A stretch of 64,000 nt of DNA, from contig NZ_FMWU01000012.1 of assembly GCF_900103195.1 (NCBI RefSeq), positions 1 through 64,000 of the forward strand, read 5' to 3'. Shown piece after piece: positions 17,473-26,846 of this stretch. The position numbers and the translations under genes were made by a program. The DNA comes from Methylobacterium sp. UNC378MF (GTDB lineage: Bacteria > Pseudomonadota > Alphaproteobacteria > Rhizobiales > Beijerinckiaceae). The notes beneath the pieces were generated by a model. That model did not search any database. It saw only the letters and a list, made by a program, of their open reading frames with translations, and was not told the origin of the DNA. How positions within the stretch are numbered: the stretch's first letter is position 1; every line of letters begins with the position of its first letter.

Positions 17473-18627
17473 ATGGACTTCCTCAACGCGATGGGCGGCA
17501 CCGCCGGCGGCTTCTTCGGTGCCGTGATCCCGTTCCTGTTCGTGCTCACGGTCGTGGTGTTCGTGCACGAGATGGGCCACTTCCTGGTCGGGCGCTGGTG
17601 CGGGGTCGGCGTGCATGCCTTCTCGCTCGGCTTCGGTCCCGAGCTGTTCGGGTTCAACGACCGCCGCGGCACCCGCTGGAAGCTCTGCGCGATCCCGCTC
17701 GGCGGCTACGTGAAGTTCCACGGCGACGTGAACGGCGCCAGCATGCCCGATCCCGAGGCCGTCGCCCGGATGAGCCCGCAGGAGCGGGCGATCAGCTTCC
17801 CGACCCAGCCCGTCTCCAAGCGCGCCGCGATCGTCGCCGCCGGGCCGGTGGCGAACTTCATCCTGGCGATCCTGCTCTTCGCCGGCGCCATCTGGCTCGG
17901 CGGCCGCTACGAGCTGCCCGCTCGGGTCTCGTCGGTGGAGCCGAACAGCGTCGCCGCTCAGGCCGGCTTCCAGCCCGGCGACGTGATCACCGCCATCGAC
18001 GGCGAGAAGATCGGCGACTTCAACGCCATGTACCGCACGGTGACCGGCAGCGCCGGCACACCGCTGACCTTCACGGTGGAGCGCAACGACCAGCCCATCA
18101 CGATCCAGGCGACGCCGGCCACCTTCGAGGAGAAGACGCCCTTCGGCCGCCACCGGATCGGCCGGCTCGGCATCCGCTCGCCCGCGGGCTCGGAGGCCCG
18201 ACTCGTGAATTACGGGGCGCTCGACTCGCTCAACCTCGGCGTGAAGGAGACCTACTTCGTCGTCGAGCGCACGTTCTCGTATCTCGGCAAGCTCGTCACC
18301 GGCCGGGAATCGGCCGACCAGCTCTCGGGTCCGATCGGCATCGCCCGCGTCTCCGGCGAGGTCGCCAAGACCGGCGGCGTCGGCGGTCTGGTCGGGCTGA
18401 TCGCCCTGCTCTCGGTCTCGATCGGTCTGCTCAACCTGTTCCCGGTGCCGCTGCTCGATGGCGGGCACCTGCTGTTCTACGCCTTCGAGGTGGTGCGCGG
18501 CCGTCCGCTCAGCGAGCGGGCCCAGGAGATCGGATTCCGCATCGGGCTCGCCCTGGTGCTGATGCTGATGCTGTTCGCCGCCTGGAACGACATCCTCAAT
18601 CTCGGCGCCTCCTGGCGGAACACCTGA
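17473..18627 (+). CDS. rseP: site-2 zinc metalloprotease RseP (M50)
   Basis: Intramembrane protease that cleaves membrane anchors such as anti-sigma factors after a first cut. The active-site motif HEMGH is at residues 32-36 in helix 1. A PDZ domain (about residues 130-205, VAAQAGFQPGDVITAIDGEKI) follows. The second zinc ligand is in LFPVPLLDGGHLL near residue 325. Start ATG 17473 has AGGA upstream and puts the protein at 384 residues, like other alphaproteobacterial RseP. It precedes bamA as usual. Confidence 0.95.
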   Translation: MDFLNAMGGTAGGFFGAVIPFLFVLTVVVFVHEMGHFLVGRWCGVGVHAFSLGFGPELFGFNDRRGTRWKLCAIPLGGYVKFHGDVNGASMPDPEAVARMSPQERAISFPTQPVSKRAAIVAAGPVANFILAILLFAGAIWLGGRYELPARVSSVEPNSVAAQAGFQPGDVITAIDGEKIGDFNAMYRTVTGSAGTPLTFTVERNDQPITIQATPATFEEKTPFGRHRIGRLGIRSPAGSEARLVNYGALDSLNLGVKETYFVVERTFSYLGKLVTGRESADQLSGPIGIARVSGEVAKTGGVGGLVGLIALLSVSIGLLNLFPVPLLDGGHLLFYAFEVVRGRPLSERAQEIGFRIGLALVLMLMLFAAWNDILNLGASWRNT

Positions 18628-19049
18628 TCCGAGCTCGGCAGGGATCCCGGGATCCCCGCCGGATCTCCACCGGAAAGGCTGCCCCAATCCCGCCGCGATC
18701 TCGCCCGGACACCGCCCGGATGACGCCGCCGCGGCGCGTCGAAACGGGGTTAAGATCGGGTTCACGGCATCGCGAGCCCAGCTGAAAACGCTCGAAGACT
18801 GAGACGTTTACGCGCCGTTCACCACGATCTGCGGTTTGTCGGCATGCTGACCGCACCGTTAAGTGGCGCGAAGGCCACGACCCCCCAAAATCCCCTGACG
18901 ATGGCCTCCCGCGCGTTTGCTTGGCAGGGGAATCCCGCTAAGAGCTACGCTTGGACCGAAGCCACGCTTGGACCAGGTGACGGGACGGCCGATCAACGGT
19001 CGCCTGTGACGGGCTAACCCCCGCGACCAGAACAGAAACGGGCGATTGC
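18628..19049. other. non-coding region upstream of bamA
   Basis: 422 bases without a supported gene. The region holds a perfect 16-base palindrome, GGGATCCCGGGATCCC (18641-18656), shortly after the rseP stop. That palindrome is possibly a transcript-end hairpin, though without a T-run. The rest presumably includes the bamA promoter; no consensus element could be named with confidence. Confidence 0.4.
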
Positions 19050-21620
19050 ATGATGTCGTTGACGGGGAAGCCCCGACGTAAGTCGGTGCGGAAAACCATC
19101 GTCCTAGTCACTGCGGGTCTTGGCGTTGTCCTGAGCGGGGCCGCCCAGGCGCAGCAGATCGTCGTCCAGGGCAACCAGCGCGTCGATGCGGACACGATCC
19201 GGTCCTACGTGACCGGGACGGCGTCCGGCTCCGCCGAGGAGGCCCGCCGCAACCTGCTCGCAAGCGGGATGTTCTCCGACGTGAAGGTCGCCCAGTCGGG
19301 TGGCCGCACGGTGGTGACCGTCCGCGAGAACAACCTGATCAACCGCGTTGTCTTCGAGGGCAACAAGAAGGTCGAGAAGGCCACCCTTGAGGGTATCGTC
19401 GAGGCCAAGGCCCGGGGCCCGTACAGCGAGGCGATCATCAACGCCGACCTCGCGCGTATTCGCGACGTCTACAAGCGCTTCGGCCGCGGAACCGCCAAGG
19501 TGACCTACCGCACGGTCGACCTGCCCAACGGCCGCGTCGACGTGATCTACCAGGTCGACGAAGGCGATAAGACCGGTATCATCTCGATCAACTTCGTCGG
19601 CAACAACGCCTATTCCGAGCGGACCCTGAAGGGGCTGATGAGCTCCTCGGAGATGAACTTCCTGTCGTTCATCAAGACCTCCGACGTCTACGATCCCGAC
19701 CGCATCACCAACGACCTCGACCAGGTCCGCCGCTACTACCTGAAGAACGGCTACGCCGACTTCCAGGTGGTCAGCGCCGACGCGCGCTACGTCGAGGGCG
19801 AGAAGTCCGGCTACGTCATCACTGTCACGGTGAACGAGGGCGAGCAGTACAAGGTCGGCGCCGTCCAGGTGGATTCGCGCCTGCCAGGCCTCGACACCAC
19901 GAAGCTCGACACCGACATCGCGACCTCCGTGGGCGACATCTACAACGCCGACGACGTCGAGAAGACGCTCAACAACGTCACCCGCGAGGTCAACCGCGCC
20001 GGCTACCCGTTCGCGCAGGTTCGCCCGACCGGCCAGCGCGATCCGGCCAGCCATCAGGTCTCCCTGGGCTTCGTGGTCGAGGACGGCCCGCACGTCTACG
20101 TCGAGCGCATCAACATCCGCGGTAACACCCGCACCCGCGACTACGTCATCCGCCGCGAGCTCGATATCGCGGAGGGCGATGCCTACAACCGCGTGCTGAC
20201 CGACCGCGCCGAGCGGCGCCTGAACGGCCTGGGCTTCTTCAAGAAGGTCCGCTTCTCCAACGAGCCCGGCTCGGCCCCGGACCGCGTGGTCATCAATATC
20301 GACGTTGAGGATCAGCCCACGGGCTCGTTCTCGGTGGCGGGCGGCTACTCCACCCAGGACGGCATCATCGGCGAGGTCTCGGTCTCCGAGTCGAACTTCC
20401 TCGGTCGCGGCCAGTACGTTCGCCTCGCCGGCACGGGCGGCCAGTACTCGCGCGGCGTCGACTTCTCGTTCACCGAGCCGTACTTCCTCGGCTACCGTCT
20501 CGCGGCGGGCTTCGATGCCTTCTACAAGTACTCCGACCTGACCCGGTACTCGCGCTACGAGACCACGGTGTATGGCGGTCAGCTGCGCCTCGGCCTGCCG
20601 ATCACCGAGGAGTTCGGCATCACGCTGCGCTACTCGCTGTACAACACCGAGCTGAAGGTGCCGAACACCCTCAAGCGGCCGTACAACGACTGCTCGATCC
20701 CGATCCCGGGCTACACCGCCACCTACGCGGCGGGCACGATCGACCCGAACACGGGCCGGAACATCGGTGGCCAGTCGGTCTACCCGAACTGCGCGTATGA
20801 CGGCGAAGCCTCGATCGCCATCAAGGGCTCGCAGGGCAACACGCTGACCTCGCTGGCCGGCCTGACGCTCGCCTACTCGACCCTCGACGTGATCGGCGCG
20901 CCCCGCAACGGCCTCTACGCCGAGCTGAAGCCCGACGTCGCGGGCCTGGGCGGCGACTCCAAGTTCTTCCGCGTGACCGCCGACGCGCGGTACTACAAGG
21001 AGATCTTCGAGGACGTGGTCGGCTTCATCCGCTTCCAGGGCGGCCACATCTCGTCGCTCAACAACGATCCGCTGCGGGTGACCGACCAGTTCTTCCTCGG
21101 CCCGTCGCTGGTCCGCGGCTTCGCGCCGAACGGCATCGGTCCGCGCGACGTCGGCATCGCCGACGCCCGCTCGAACGCGATCGGCGGTTCCACCTACGTC
21201 GGCGGCACCCTCGAAGTGCAGTTCCCGCTGCCCCTCGTTCCGCGCGATCTGGGCCTGAAGGGCGCGCTCTTCGCCGACGCCGGCACGCTGTTCGGCTATC
21301 ACGGCCAGCGCAACTTCAACGTGAACGGCGACGCCTTCATCAACGGTGTCTCGCCGACGACCGGGAAGTGCAACTTCAACGCCTTCACGATCGGCGTGGA
21401 GCCGGAATGCGTGAACGTCCGCGACACGGCGGCGATCCGATCCTCGATCGGCGCGTCCATCCTGTGGAACTCGCCGCTCGGCCCGATCCGGTTCGACTAC
21501 GCCTACGCTCTGTCCAAGGACGAGGGTCAGAAGGTGTTCGTCCCGATCCTCGGCAAGTACGGCCATATCGGCGCCGATCAGGTCCAGGCGTTCCGCTTCT
21601 CCGGCGGCTCGCGCTTCTGA
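19050..21620 (+). CDS. bamA: outer membrane protein assembly factor BamA
   Basis: Core of the BAM complex that folds beta-barrel proteins into the outer membrane. The 856-residue protein has a signal peptide ending near AAQAQ (residue 35) and five POTRA repeats (about residues 36-430). A 16-strand barrel follows, with VRGF near residue 689 as the conserved lid-lock motif. It ends in the aromatic residue Phe (FRFSGGSRF), the typical barrel signal. It lies between rseP and lpxD as in other alphaproteobacteria. A perfect 12-bp hairpin follows 9 bases after the stop. Confidence 0.97.
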   Translation: MMSLTGKPRRKSVRKTIVLVTAGLGVVLSGAAQAQQIVVQGNQRVDADTIRSYVTGTASGSAEEARRNLLASGMFSDVKVAQSGGRTVVTVRENNLINRVVFEGNKKVEKATLEGIVEAKARGPYSEAIINADLARIRDVYKRFGRGTAKVTYRTVDLPNGRVDVIYQVDEGDKTGIISINFVGNNAYSERTLKGLMSSSEMNFLSFIKTSDVYDPDRITNDLDQVRRYYLKNGYADFQVVSADARYVEGEKSGYVITVTVNEGEQYKVGAVQVDSRLPGLDTTKLDTDIATSVGDIYNADDVEKTLNNVTREVNRAGYPFAQVRPTGQRDPASHQVSLGFVVEDGPHVYVERINIRGNTRTRDYVIRRELDIAEGDAYNRVLTDRAERRLNGLGFFKKVRFSNEPGSAPDRVVINIDVEDQPTGSFSVAGGYSTQDGIIGEVSVSESNFLGRGQYVRLAGTGGQYSRGVDFSFTEPYFLGYRLAAGFDAFYKYSDLTRYSRYETTVYGGQLRLGLPITEEFGITLRYSLYNTELKVPNTLKRPYNDCSIPIPGYTATYAAGTIDPNTGRNIGGQSVYPNCAYDGEASIAIKGSQGNTLTSLAGLTLAYSTLDVIGAPRNGLYAELKPDVAGLGGDSKFFRVTADARYYKEIFEDVVGFIRFQGGHISSLNNDPLRVTDQFFLGPSLVRGFAPNGIGPRDVGIADARSNAIGGSTYVGGTLEVQFPLPLVPRDLGLKGALFADAGTLFGYHGQRNFNVNGDAFINGVSPTTGKCNFNAFTIGVEPECVNVRDTAAIRSSIGASILWNSPLGPIRFDYAYALSKDEGQKVFVPILGKYGHIGADQVQAFRFSGGSRF

Positions 21621-21629
21621 TAAAAAACG

Positions 21630-21659
21630 CGCGCCGGCCGGATTGTCCCGGCCGGCGCG
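21630..21659 (+). promoter_or_regulatory. hairpin between bamA and lpxD
   Basis: Perfect 12-bp stem CGCGCCGGCCGG / CCGGCCGGCGCG with loop ATTGTC, preceded by a run of six A. It ends only 9 bases before the lpxD ATG, and just TTG follows it, so it is not a classical T-run terminator. It may attenuate lpxD transcription or translation, or stabilise the bamA 3' end. Confidence 0.6.
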
Positions 21660-21668
21660 TTGTCGAAC

Positions 21669-22730
21669 ATGTCAGATCCCATTTTCTTCACCGCCGCCGC
21701 CACCGGCCTCACCCTGGCCGAGATCGCGGCAGCCGCGGGCACCGGCCTCCCCGAGGGAGCGGATCCGGATCGTCGGTTCGGCGGCGCGGCCTCCCTGGAG
21801 AGTGCCGGTCCGGACCACCTCGCCTACATGGACAACGCCCGCTACGGCGACGCCCTCGCGGCGACGCGGGCGGGCGTGTGCCTGGTCTCGCCCCGGTTCG
21901 CGGCGCGCTGTCCCGCCGCCACCATCGCCCTTGTCAGCCGCGATCCCTACCGCGCCTATGCGGCCCTGCTCGGTCGTCTTCATCCGGACGCCCTGCGTCC
22001 CGGGTCGCAGTTCGCCGTCCGCGGCGTCGCATCCGGCGCCCATGTCCATCCGGAGGCCCGGCTCGAGGACGGCGTCACGGTCGATCCCGGTGCGGTGATC
22101 GGGCCGGGCGCCGAGATCGGTGCCGGGACCGTGATCGGACCAAACGCCGTGATTGGTCCCGGCGTCCGCATCGGGCGCGATTGTTCGGTCGGTGCCGGCA
22201 CGACGCTCAGCCACGCGCTCCTCGGGAACCGGGTGATCCTCCATCCGGGAGCCCGTCTCGGCCAGGACGGGTTCGGATTCGCCATGGGCGCCTCCCACCT
22301 GAAGGTGCCGCAGGTCGGGCGCGTGATCGTGCAGGACGATGTCGAGATCGGCGCCAACACCACCGTCGATCGGGGCGCCTCGCGCGACACGGTGATCGGG
22401 GAGGGGACCAAGATCGACAATCTCGTCCAGATCGCCCACAACGTGATCATCGGCCGCCACTGCGTCATCGTGTCGGGGGTCGGCATCTCGGGCTCGACCA
22501 CGCTGGAGGATTACGTCGTCCTCGGCGGACAGGTCGGCGTCGTCGGCCATCTGCGGATCGGCCGTGGCGCGCAGATCGCCGGCTCCTCCAACGTCAACCG
22601 CGACGTACCGCCGGGCAGCCGCTGGGGCGGGACGCCCGCCAAACCCGTGCGAGCCTGGTTCCGCGAGCTCACGACGCTCGCGCGTCTCGCCGAACGCTCG
22701 AGCAAGGACCCGGCCGGCGACGACGCCTGA
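21669..22730 (+). CDS. lpxD: UDP-3-O-(3-hydroxyacyl)glucosamine N-acyltransferase
   Basis: Third enzyme of lipid A synthesis; adds the N-linked hydroxyacyl chain from acyl-ACP. The 353-residue protein has the N-terminal uridine-binding domain and a long left-handed beta helix of hexapeptide repeats (about residues 110-310). The catalytic His is in [10 protein letters not shown] near residue 256. The ATG at 21669 is preferred over a TTG at 21660 that touches the hairpin. It begins the lpxD-fabZ-lpxA-lpxI-lpxB run. Confidence 0.95.
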   Translation: MSDPIFFTAAATGLTLAEIAAAAGTGLPEGADPDRRFGGAASLESAGPDHLAYMDNARYGDALAATRAGVCLVSPRFAARCPAATIALVSRDPYRAYAALLGRLHPDALRPGSQFAVRGVASGAHVHPEARLEDGVTVDPGAVIGPGAEIGAGTVIGPNAVIGPGVRIGRDCSVGAGTTLSHALLGNRVILHPGARLGQDGFGFAMGASHLKVPQVGRVIVQDDVEIGANTTVDRGASRDTVIGEGTKIDNLVQIAHNVIIGRHCVIVSGVGISGSTTLEDYVVLGGQVGVVGHLRIGRGAQIAGSSNVNRDVPPGSRWGGTPAKPVRAWFRELTTLARLAERSSKDPAGDDA

Positions 22731-22839
22731 CCGGGCAGGCCTTGCACTTCCGGCGATTTCTTCCGAAGAGGGCGGTCGGTGCGCCCATGGCGGCCGGATT
22801 GTGGGCCGCCCGGGGCGGCAAGTCGAGGTGCGGATTTCT

Positions 22840-23316
22840 ATGAGTGAGGCGGCGCGCGAGACCGGCACCGAGCTGGGCATAGCCGATATCCAGACGCTGC
22901 TGGAGCTGCTGCCGCACCGCTACCCGTTCCTGATGGTGGACCGGATCGTCGAGATCGACCGGGACGAATCCTGCGTCGGGATCAAGAACGTCACGGCCAA
23001 CGAGCCGCAATTCATGGGTCATTTCCCGGACATGCCGGTCTTCCCGGGCGTGCTCCTGATCGAGGGCATGGCGCAGACGGCGGGCGCGATCTGCTGCCGC
23101 CACATCCGGGCGGATGGGCGGAACACCAAGCAGGTGTTCTTCATGACCATCGACAAGTGCAAGTTTCGCAAGCCCGTCACCCCCGGCGACCAGGTTCGCT
23201 ACCACATGACGAAGCTGAATCAGCGCCGAACCATGTGGTGGTTCCGCGGTGAGGCCCGGGTCGACGGCACGCTGGTCGCCGAAGCCGAGATCAGCGCCAT
23301 GCTGGTGACGGAGTGA
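22840..23316 (+). CDS. fabZ: 3-hydroxyacyl-[ACP] dehydratase FabZ
   Basis: Dehydrates 3-hydroxyacyl-ACP in fatty acid elongation and competes with LpxA/LpxD for hydroxyacyl-ACP, which explains its place in the lipid A cluster. The 158-residue hot-dog fold protein has [14 protein letters not shown] (about residues 23-36) and the active-site block [20 protein letters not shown] (His near 64, Glu near 78). Start ATG 22840; frames opening further upstream lack similarity. Its stop overlaps the lpxA start by 4 bases. Confidence 0.96.
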   Translation: MSEAARETGTELGIADIQTLLELLPHRYPFLMVDRIVEIDRDESCVGIKNVTANEPQFMGHFPDMPVFPGVLLIEGMAQTAGAICCRHIRADGRNTKQVFFMTIDKCKFRKPVTPGDQVRYHMTKLNQRRTMWWFRGEARVDGTLVAEAEISAMLVTE

Positions 23317-24131
23317 GCGCGCCGTTCATCCATCCGAGTACCGTGATCGAATCCGGCGCCCGGATCGGCGACGGGGCACGGATCGGTCCCTTCTGCCATG
23401 TCGGGCCGGAAGTCGTGCTCGGACCGGATTGCGAACTCATCAGCCACGTGGTCGTGGCCGGCCGCACCACGATCGGCGCCCGGACCCGGATCTTCCCCTT
23501 CGCGTCCATCGGACACCAGCCGCAAGACCTGAAGTTTCGGGGCGAGGCCTCGACCCTGACGATCGGCTCCGATTGCCTGATCCGCGAGGGGGTCACGATG
23601 AATCCGGGCACCAGCGGTGGTGGCCTGGAAACGGCGGTCGGCGATCACTGCACCTTTCTGGCGAATTCACATGTCGGCCACGACTGCCAAGTCGGGGCCC
23701 ACGTGATCTTCTCCAACAACGTCATGCTGGCGGGCCATTGCAGCGTCGGCGACTACGCGATCCTCGGCGGCGGCGCCGCGGTGATCCAATTCGCGCGAGT
23801 CGGCGCGCATGCCTTCGTGGGCGGCCTGTCGGGTCTGGAGAACGACTGCATCCCGTACGGCATGGTACTCGGGAACCGGGCCTACCTGTCGGGGCTCAAC
23901 ATCATCGGGCTGCAGCGCCGCGGCTTCGCCCGGGAGGACATCCACGCCCTGCGCCGGGCCTATCGCCTGCTCTTCGCCCCCGAGGGCACGCTGATGGAGC
24001 GTGTGGAGGACGTGGCCGCGACCTTCGAATCCCACGCCGCAGTCCGCGAGATCCTCGACTTCATCCGCCTCGGCGGCAAGCGCTCGATCTGCACGCCGCG
24101 CGAGATTCCGACCCCCATCAGCGCCGCTTGA
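23313..24131 (+). CDS. lpxA: UDP-N-acetylglucosamine acyltransferase
   Basis: First enzyme of lipid A synthesis. The 272-residue protein is a left-handed beta helix of hexapeptide repeats followed by an alpha-helical C terminus. The catalytic His lies in [11 protein letters not shown] near residue 126. [14 protein letters not shown] at the N terminus and the [15 protein letters not shown] segment are family-typical. The GTG start overlaps the fabZ stop. lpxI starts within 12 bases of its stop. Confidence 0.96.
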   Translation: MSAPFIHPSTVIESGARIGDGARIGPFCHVGPEVVLGPDCELISHVVVAGRTTIGARTRIFPFASIGHQPQDLKFRGEASTLTIGSDCLIREGVTMNPGTSGGGLETAVGDHCTFLANSHVGHDCQVGAHVIFSNNVMLAGHCSVGDYAILGGGAAVIQFARVGAHAFVGGLSGLENDCIPYGMVLGNRAYLSGLNIIGLQRRGFAREDIHALRRAYRLLFAPEGTLMERVEDVAATFESHAAVREILDFIRLGGKRSICTPREIPTPISAA

Positions 24132-24142
24132 GCGGCCGGGCA

Positions 24143-25006
24143 GTGACCGAGGCCGATCCGACCCCCGAGGGTGCCCTGGTCCTGATCGCCGGGGCCGGCC
24201 GCCTGCCTGAACTCGTCGCCGAGTCGCTGCGCAGAGCGCGCCGGCCGTTCCGGGTGATCGCCCTGCGGGGCTTCACCGGGGCGACCCTGCGCGCCAGCGC
24301 CGATGCCACGGTCGACCTGCTCGACCTCGCCGCCACCCTGAAGCTGTTGCGGCGCTGGGGGCCGGCTGTGGTGGTGCCGGCCGGCGGGGTCTCCCGGCCG
24401 AGCCCGGCCGCGATCCTCAATGCCGGCGCCGCCCTGCGCAACCGGGAAGCGCTGCGGGCGATCGCCGGCGGGGGCGACGACCGGCTCCTGCGGGCCGCCG
24501 TCACGCTGGTGGAAGAGGAGGGCCATCGGGTCGTGGGCGTCCACGAGGCCGCGCCGGATCTGCTCTGCCCGGAAGGCCCGATCGGACGCCGGACGCCCGA
24601 TGCCGAAGCGGCCGCCTCGATCCGTTCCGGGCGCGGGGTTCTGGACGCCCTCTCGCCCTACGACCTCGGTCAGGCGGTGGCTCTGGCCGGCGATCGGATC
24701 CTCGCGGTGGAGGGGCCGGAGGGCACCGACCGCATGCTCGCCCGGGCGCGGGTTCTGGGCCGGCGCCCGTTCGGGTTCGGCCGGGCGATGCCCGCCACCG
24801 TGCTGGTGAAGGCGCCCAAGGTCGGCCAGGATCGCCGCATCGATCTCCCCGCGATCGGGCCGCGCACCGTGCGGAACGCGGCCCGGGCGGGCTGCGTCGG
24901 CCTGGCGCTGGAGGCCGGCGGAACCCTGATCATCGACCGGGTTGCCACGGCCGCCGTAGCCGACAGCCTCGGCCTCTTCGTGGTCGGCTACGGAGCGACG
25001 CCGTGA
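24143..25006 (+). CDS. lpxI: UDP-2,3-diacylglucosamine diphosphatase LpxI (DUF1009)
   Basis: LpxI hydrolyses UDP-2,3-diacylglucosamine to lipid X and UMP, replacing LpxH in alphaproteobacteria. The 287-residue protein begins with ALVLIAGAGRLPELVAE (residues 10-26). The conserved C-terminal block has VLVKAPKVGQDRRIDLPAIG and ALEAGGTLIID. The GTG at 24143 is chosen; a TTG at 24128 overlapping the lpxA stop is an alternative. Its stop overlaps lpxB, so the enzymes before and after it in the pathway are translationally coupled. Confidence 0.93.
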   Translation: MTEADPTPEGALVLIAGAGRLPELVAESLRRARRPFRVIALRGFTGATLRASADATVDLLDLAATLKLLRRWGPAVVVPAGGVSRPSPAAILNAGAALRNREALRAIAGGGDDRLLRAAVTLVEEEGHRVVGVHEAAPDLLCPEGPIGRRTPDAEAAASIRSGRGVLDALSPYDLGQAVALAGDRILAVEGPEGTDRMLARARVLGRRPFGFGRAMPATVLVKAPKVGQDRRIDLPAIGPRTVRNAARAGCVGLALEAGGTLIIDRVATAAVADSLGLFVVGYGATP

Positions 25007-26163
25007 CCGACCGGCACCGGACCATCTGGCTCGTGGCGGGCGAGGATTCCGGCGATCAGCTCGGCGCCAAGCTGATGCGCGCCCTGCGCGAGGCAGAGCC
25101 CGACGCCGTCTTCGGCGGCGTCGGCGGTGAGGCCATGGCGGAGGAGGGCTTCGCGTCCCTGTTCCCCCTCGATGACGTGGCGGTGATGGGCTACCTCCCG
25201 GTCCTCGCCCGCGCCCGGACCCTGCTGCGGCGTATCCGCGAGACCGTGGAGGCCACGATCCGCGCCCGGCCGGACGTGCTGGTGATCATCGACAGTCCCG
25301 GCTTCACCCACGCGGTGGCGCGGCGGGTGCGCAAGACTGCACCCGCCATCCCGATCGTCGACTACGTCTCGCCGAGCGTCTGGGCGTGGCGGCCCTGGCG
25401 GGCGAAGGGCATGCGGCCGTTCATCGACCATGTCCTGGCCCTGCTCCCCTTCGAGCCGGACGCACATCTGCGGCTCGGCGGGCCGCCCTGCACCTATGTC
25501 GGGCACCCGCTGATCGAGCGTCTGCCGGAACTGCGGCCTGCCCGCTCGGATCTGCGGCGGCGCGACGCCGCTCCCCACAGCCTCGTCGTGCTGCCCGGCT
25601 CACGCCGGTCCGAGATCGAGCGGCTGATGCCGGTCTTCGGTGCGACGCTGGCACGCGTCGCCGCCGGGCTCGCGGTCGAGGCGGTCCTGCCTGCCGTGAC
25701 GCGCCACAGGGCGCTCATTGAGCGGCTCTCCGCCGACTGGACGGTACCGGTCCGGATCGTCACCGGCGAGGCGGCGAAATACGCCGCCTTCCGGGAGGCG
25801 CGGGCGGCGCTCGCCGCCTCCGGCACGGTCACGCTGGAACTGGCGCTCGCGGGCGTTCCGATGGTCGTCGCCTACAAGGTCTCGCGGGCGGAAGAGTTCA
25901 TCGCTCGTCGGCTCATCCAGGTCCCCAGCATCGTGCTGCCGAACCTGATCCTCGCCGAGAACGCCATGCCGGAATTCGTCCAGGCCGAATGCACCCCGGA
26001 GCGGCTCGCGGACGCCCTGAGGCCGCTCCTGGCCGGGGGCGCCGGTCGCGACGCCCAGCTTGCCGCGCTCGCGCGGATCGACGGGCTGATGCGGCTCGCG
26101 GAAGCCGACACGCCGAGCCGGGCGGCCGCGCGGATCGTCCTGCGCGCGGCCGGCGCAGGCTGA
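25003..26163 (+). CDS. lpxB: lipid-A-disaccharide synthase
   Basis: Joins UDP-2,3-diacylglucosamine and lipid X to the beta-1,6-linked lipid A disaccharide at the inner membrane. The 386-residue GT-B-type protein opens with VAGEDSGDQLGAKLM (residues 8-22), has DSPGFTHAVARRV near residue 99, and contains the Rossmann blocks LVVLPGSRRSEIERL and ASGTVTLELALAGVPMVV. The GTG start overlaps lpxI. It ends the lipid A operon; the next genes are convergent. Confidence 0.96.
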   Translation: MTDRHRTIWLVAGEDSGDQLGAKLMRALREAEPDAVFGGVGGEAMAEEGFASLFPLDDVAVMGYLPVLARARTLLRRIRETVEATIRARPDVLVIIDSPGFTHAVARRVRKTAPAIPIVDYVSPSVWAWRPWRAKGMRPFIDHVLALLPFEPDAHLRLGGPPCTYVGHPLIERLPELRPARSDLRRRDAAPHSLVVLPGSRRSEIERLMPVFGATLARVAAGLAVEAVLPAVTRHRALIERLSADWTVPVRIVTGEAAKYAAFREARAALAASGTVTLELALAGVPMVVAYKVSRAEEFIARRLIQVPSIVLPNLILAENAMPEFVQAECTPERLADALRPLLAGGAGRDAQLAALARIDGLMRLAEADTPSRAAARIVLRAAGAG

Positions 26164-26165
26164 CC

Positions 26166-26825
26166 TCAGCCGGCGCGGCGGCTGCAGCGCGTATAGGCCG
26201 AGGTCCCGCGGCTGCTCGACCAGGTCAGACGGTCCCCGTCTACCTGAAGGCGAACCTGCGATGACCAGCGCCGACCGCGGTCGCTGCACTCGGCCGAGGT
26301 GACCCAGCCGCCGCCGACCCGCCGCGTGTCATGGAAGCTGCAGATCGTGCGTCCGGCGCGGGCGCGGTCCTGCGTGATCGTGGCCGGGATATAGCCCCGC
26401 CGCCGCGACTGGGCTCCGCAGGCCTCGGGACTCGGGCCCCAGACGCCGACATACTCGGCGGGTGCGGAAACAGGGGGCGAGAGGGAGGCAGGCGCGGTCG
26501 CCTGTGCGAGGCGGGCGTTCGCGGCCGGCGTCGCGGCGGCCACCTGCGGGCTCGCCGTGACGGCGCCGGCGGCCGGCGCGGCGGCGGCCTCGTCGGGCGT
26601 GTCGAGCATCACGAACCGGCGCGAGGTCGCGCGCTGCCCGGCGGAGGCCGCGGAGGCACTGGCCTCCGGTGCTGCGGGGCGGAACGGCAGGTCCTCCGTC
26701 AGGTAGGCGGCGCTGTAGGCGAAGAGGCCGATCCAGCCGACCACCAGAAGGGTCGGCAGCGCGTAGCGACGCCCGGAGCCGGAACGCGCCCCGTCGCCCG
26801 GATCCACCAGCACGACCGCCCCCAT
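26166..26825 (-). CDS. membrane-anchored protein of unknown function with periplasmic domain
   Basis: Not recognised. The 219-residue protein has a short N-terminal cytoplasmic part, one transmembrane helix (about residues 22-42) and a long low-complexity Ala/Pro/Ser linker (about 50-125). A compact C-terminal domain (about 125-216) contains three Cys residues and several Trp, starting YVGVWGPSPEACG. This looks like a tethered periplasmic domain. It is 21 bases downstream of the 2OG-oxygenase gene on the same strand, so the two are probably cotranscribed. It ends 2 bases from lpxB, convergent with it. Confidence 0.75.
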   Translation of the reverse strand: MGAVVLVDPGDGARSGSGRRYALPTLLVVGWIGLFAYSAAYLTEDLPFRPAAPEASASAASAGQRATSRRFVMLDTPDEAAAAPAAGAVTASPQVAAATPAANARLAQATAPASLSPPVSAPAEYVGVWGPSPEACGAQSRRRGYIPATITQDRARAGRTICSFHDTRRVGGGWVTSAECSDRGRRWSSQVRLQVDGDRLTWSSSRGTSAYTRCSRRAG

Positions 26826-26846
26826 GGTCCGCCCCCTATCGTCCGT

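Noticed and set aside
18641-18656. GGGATCCCGGGATCCC palindrome as an operator for bamA
   Set aside because: Too far (about 390 bases) from the bamA start and next to the rseP stop; a chance palindrome or transcript-end hairpin is simpler.
19104-21566. An 820-codon minus-strand frame across bamA
   Set aside because: Fully antisense to an unmistakable bamA gene; low-complexity Val/Arg/Asp/Gly composition typical of a reverse shadow.
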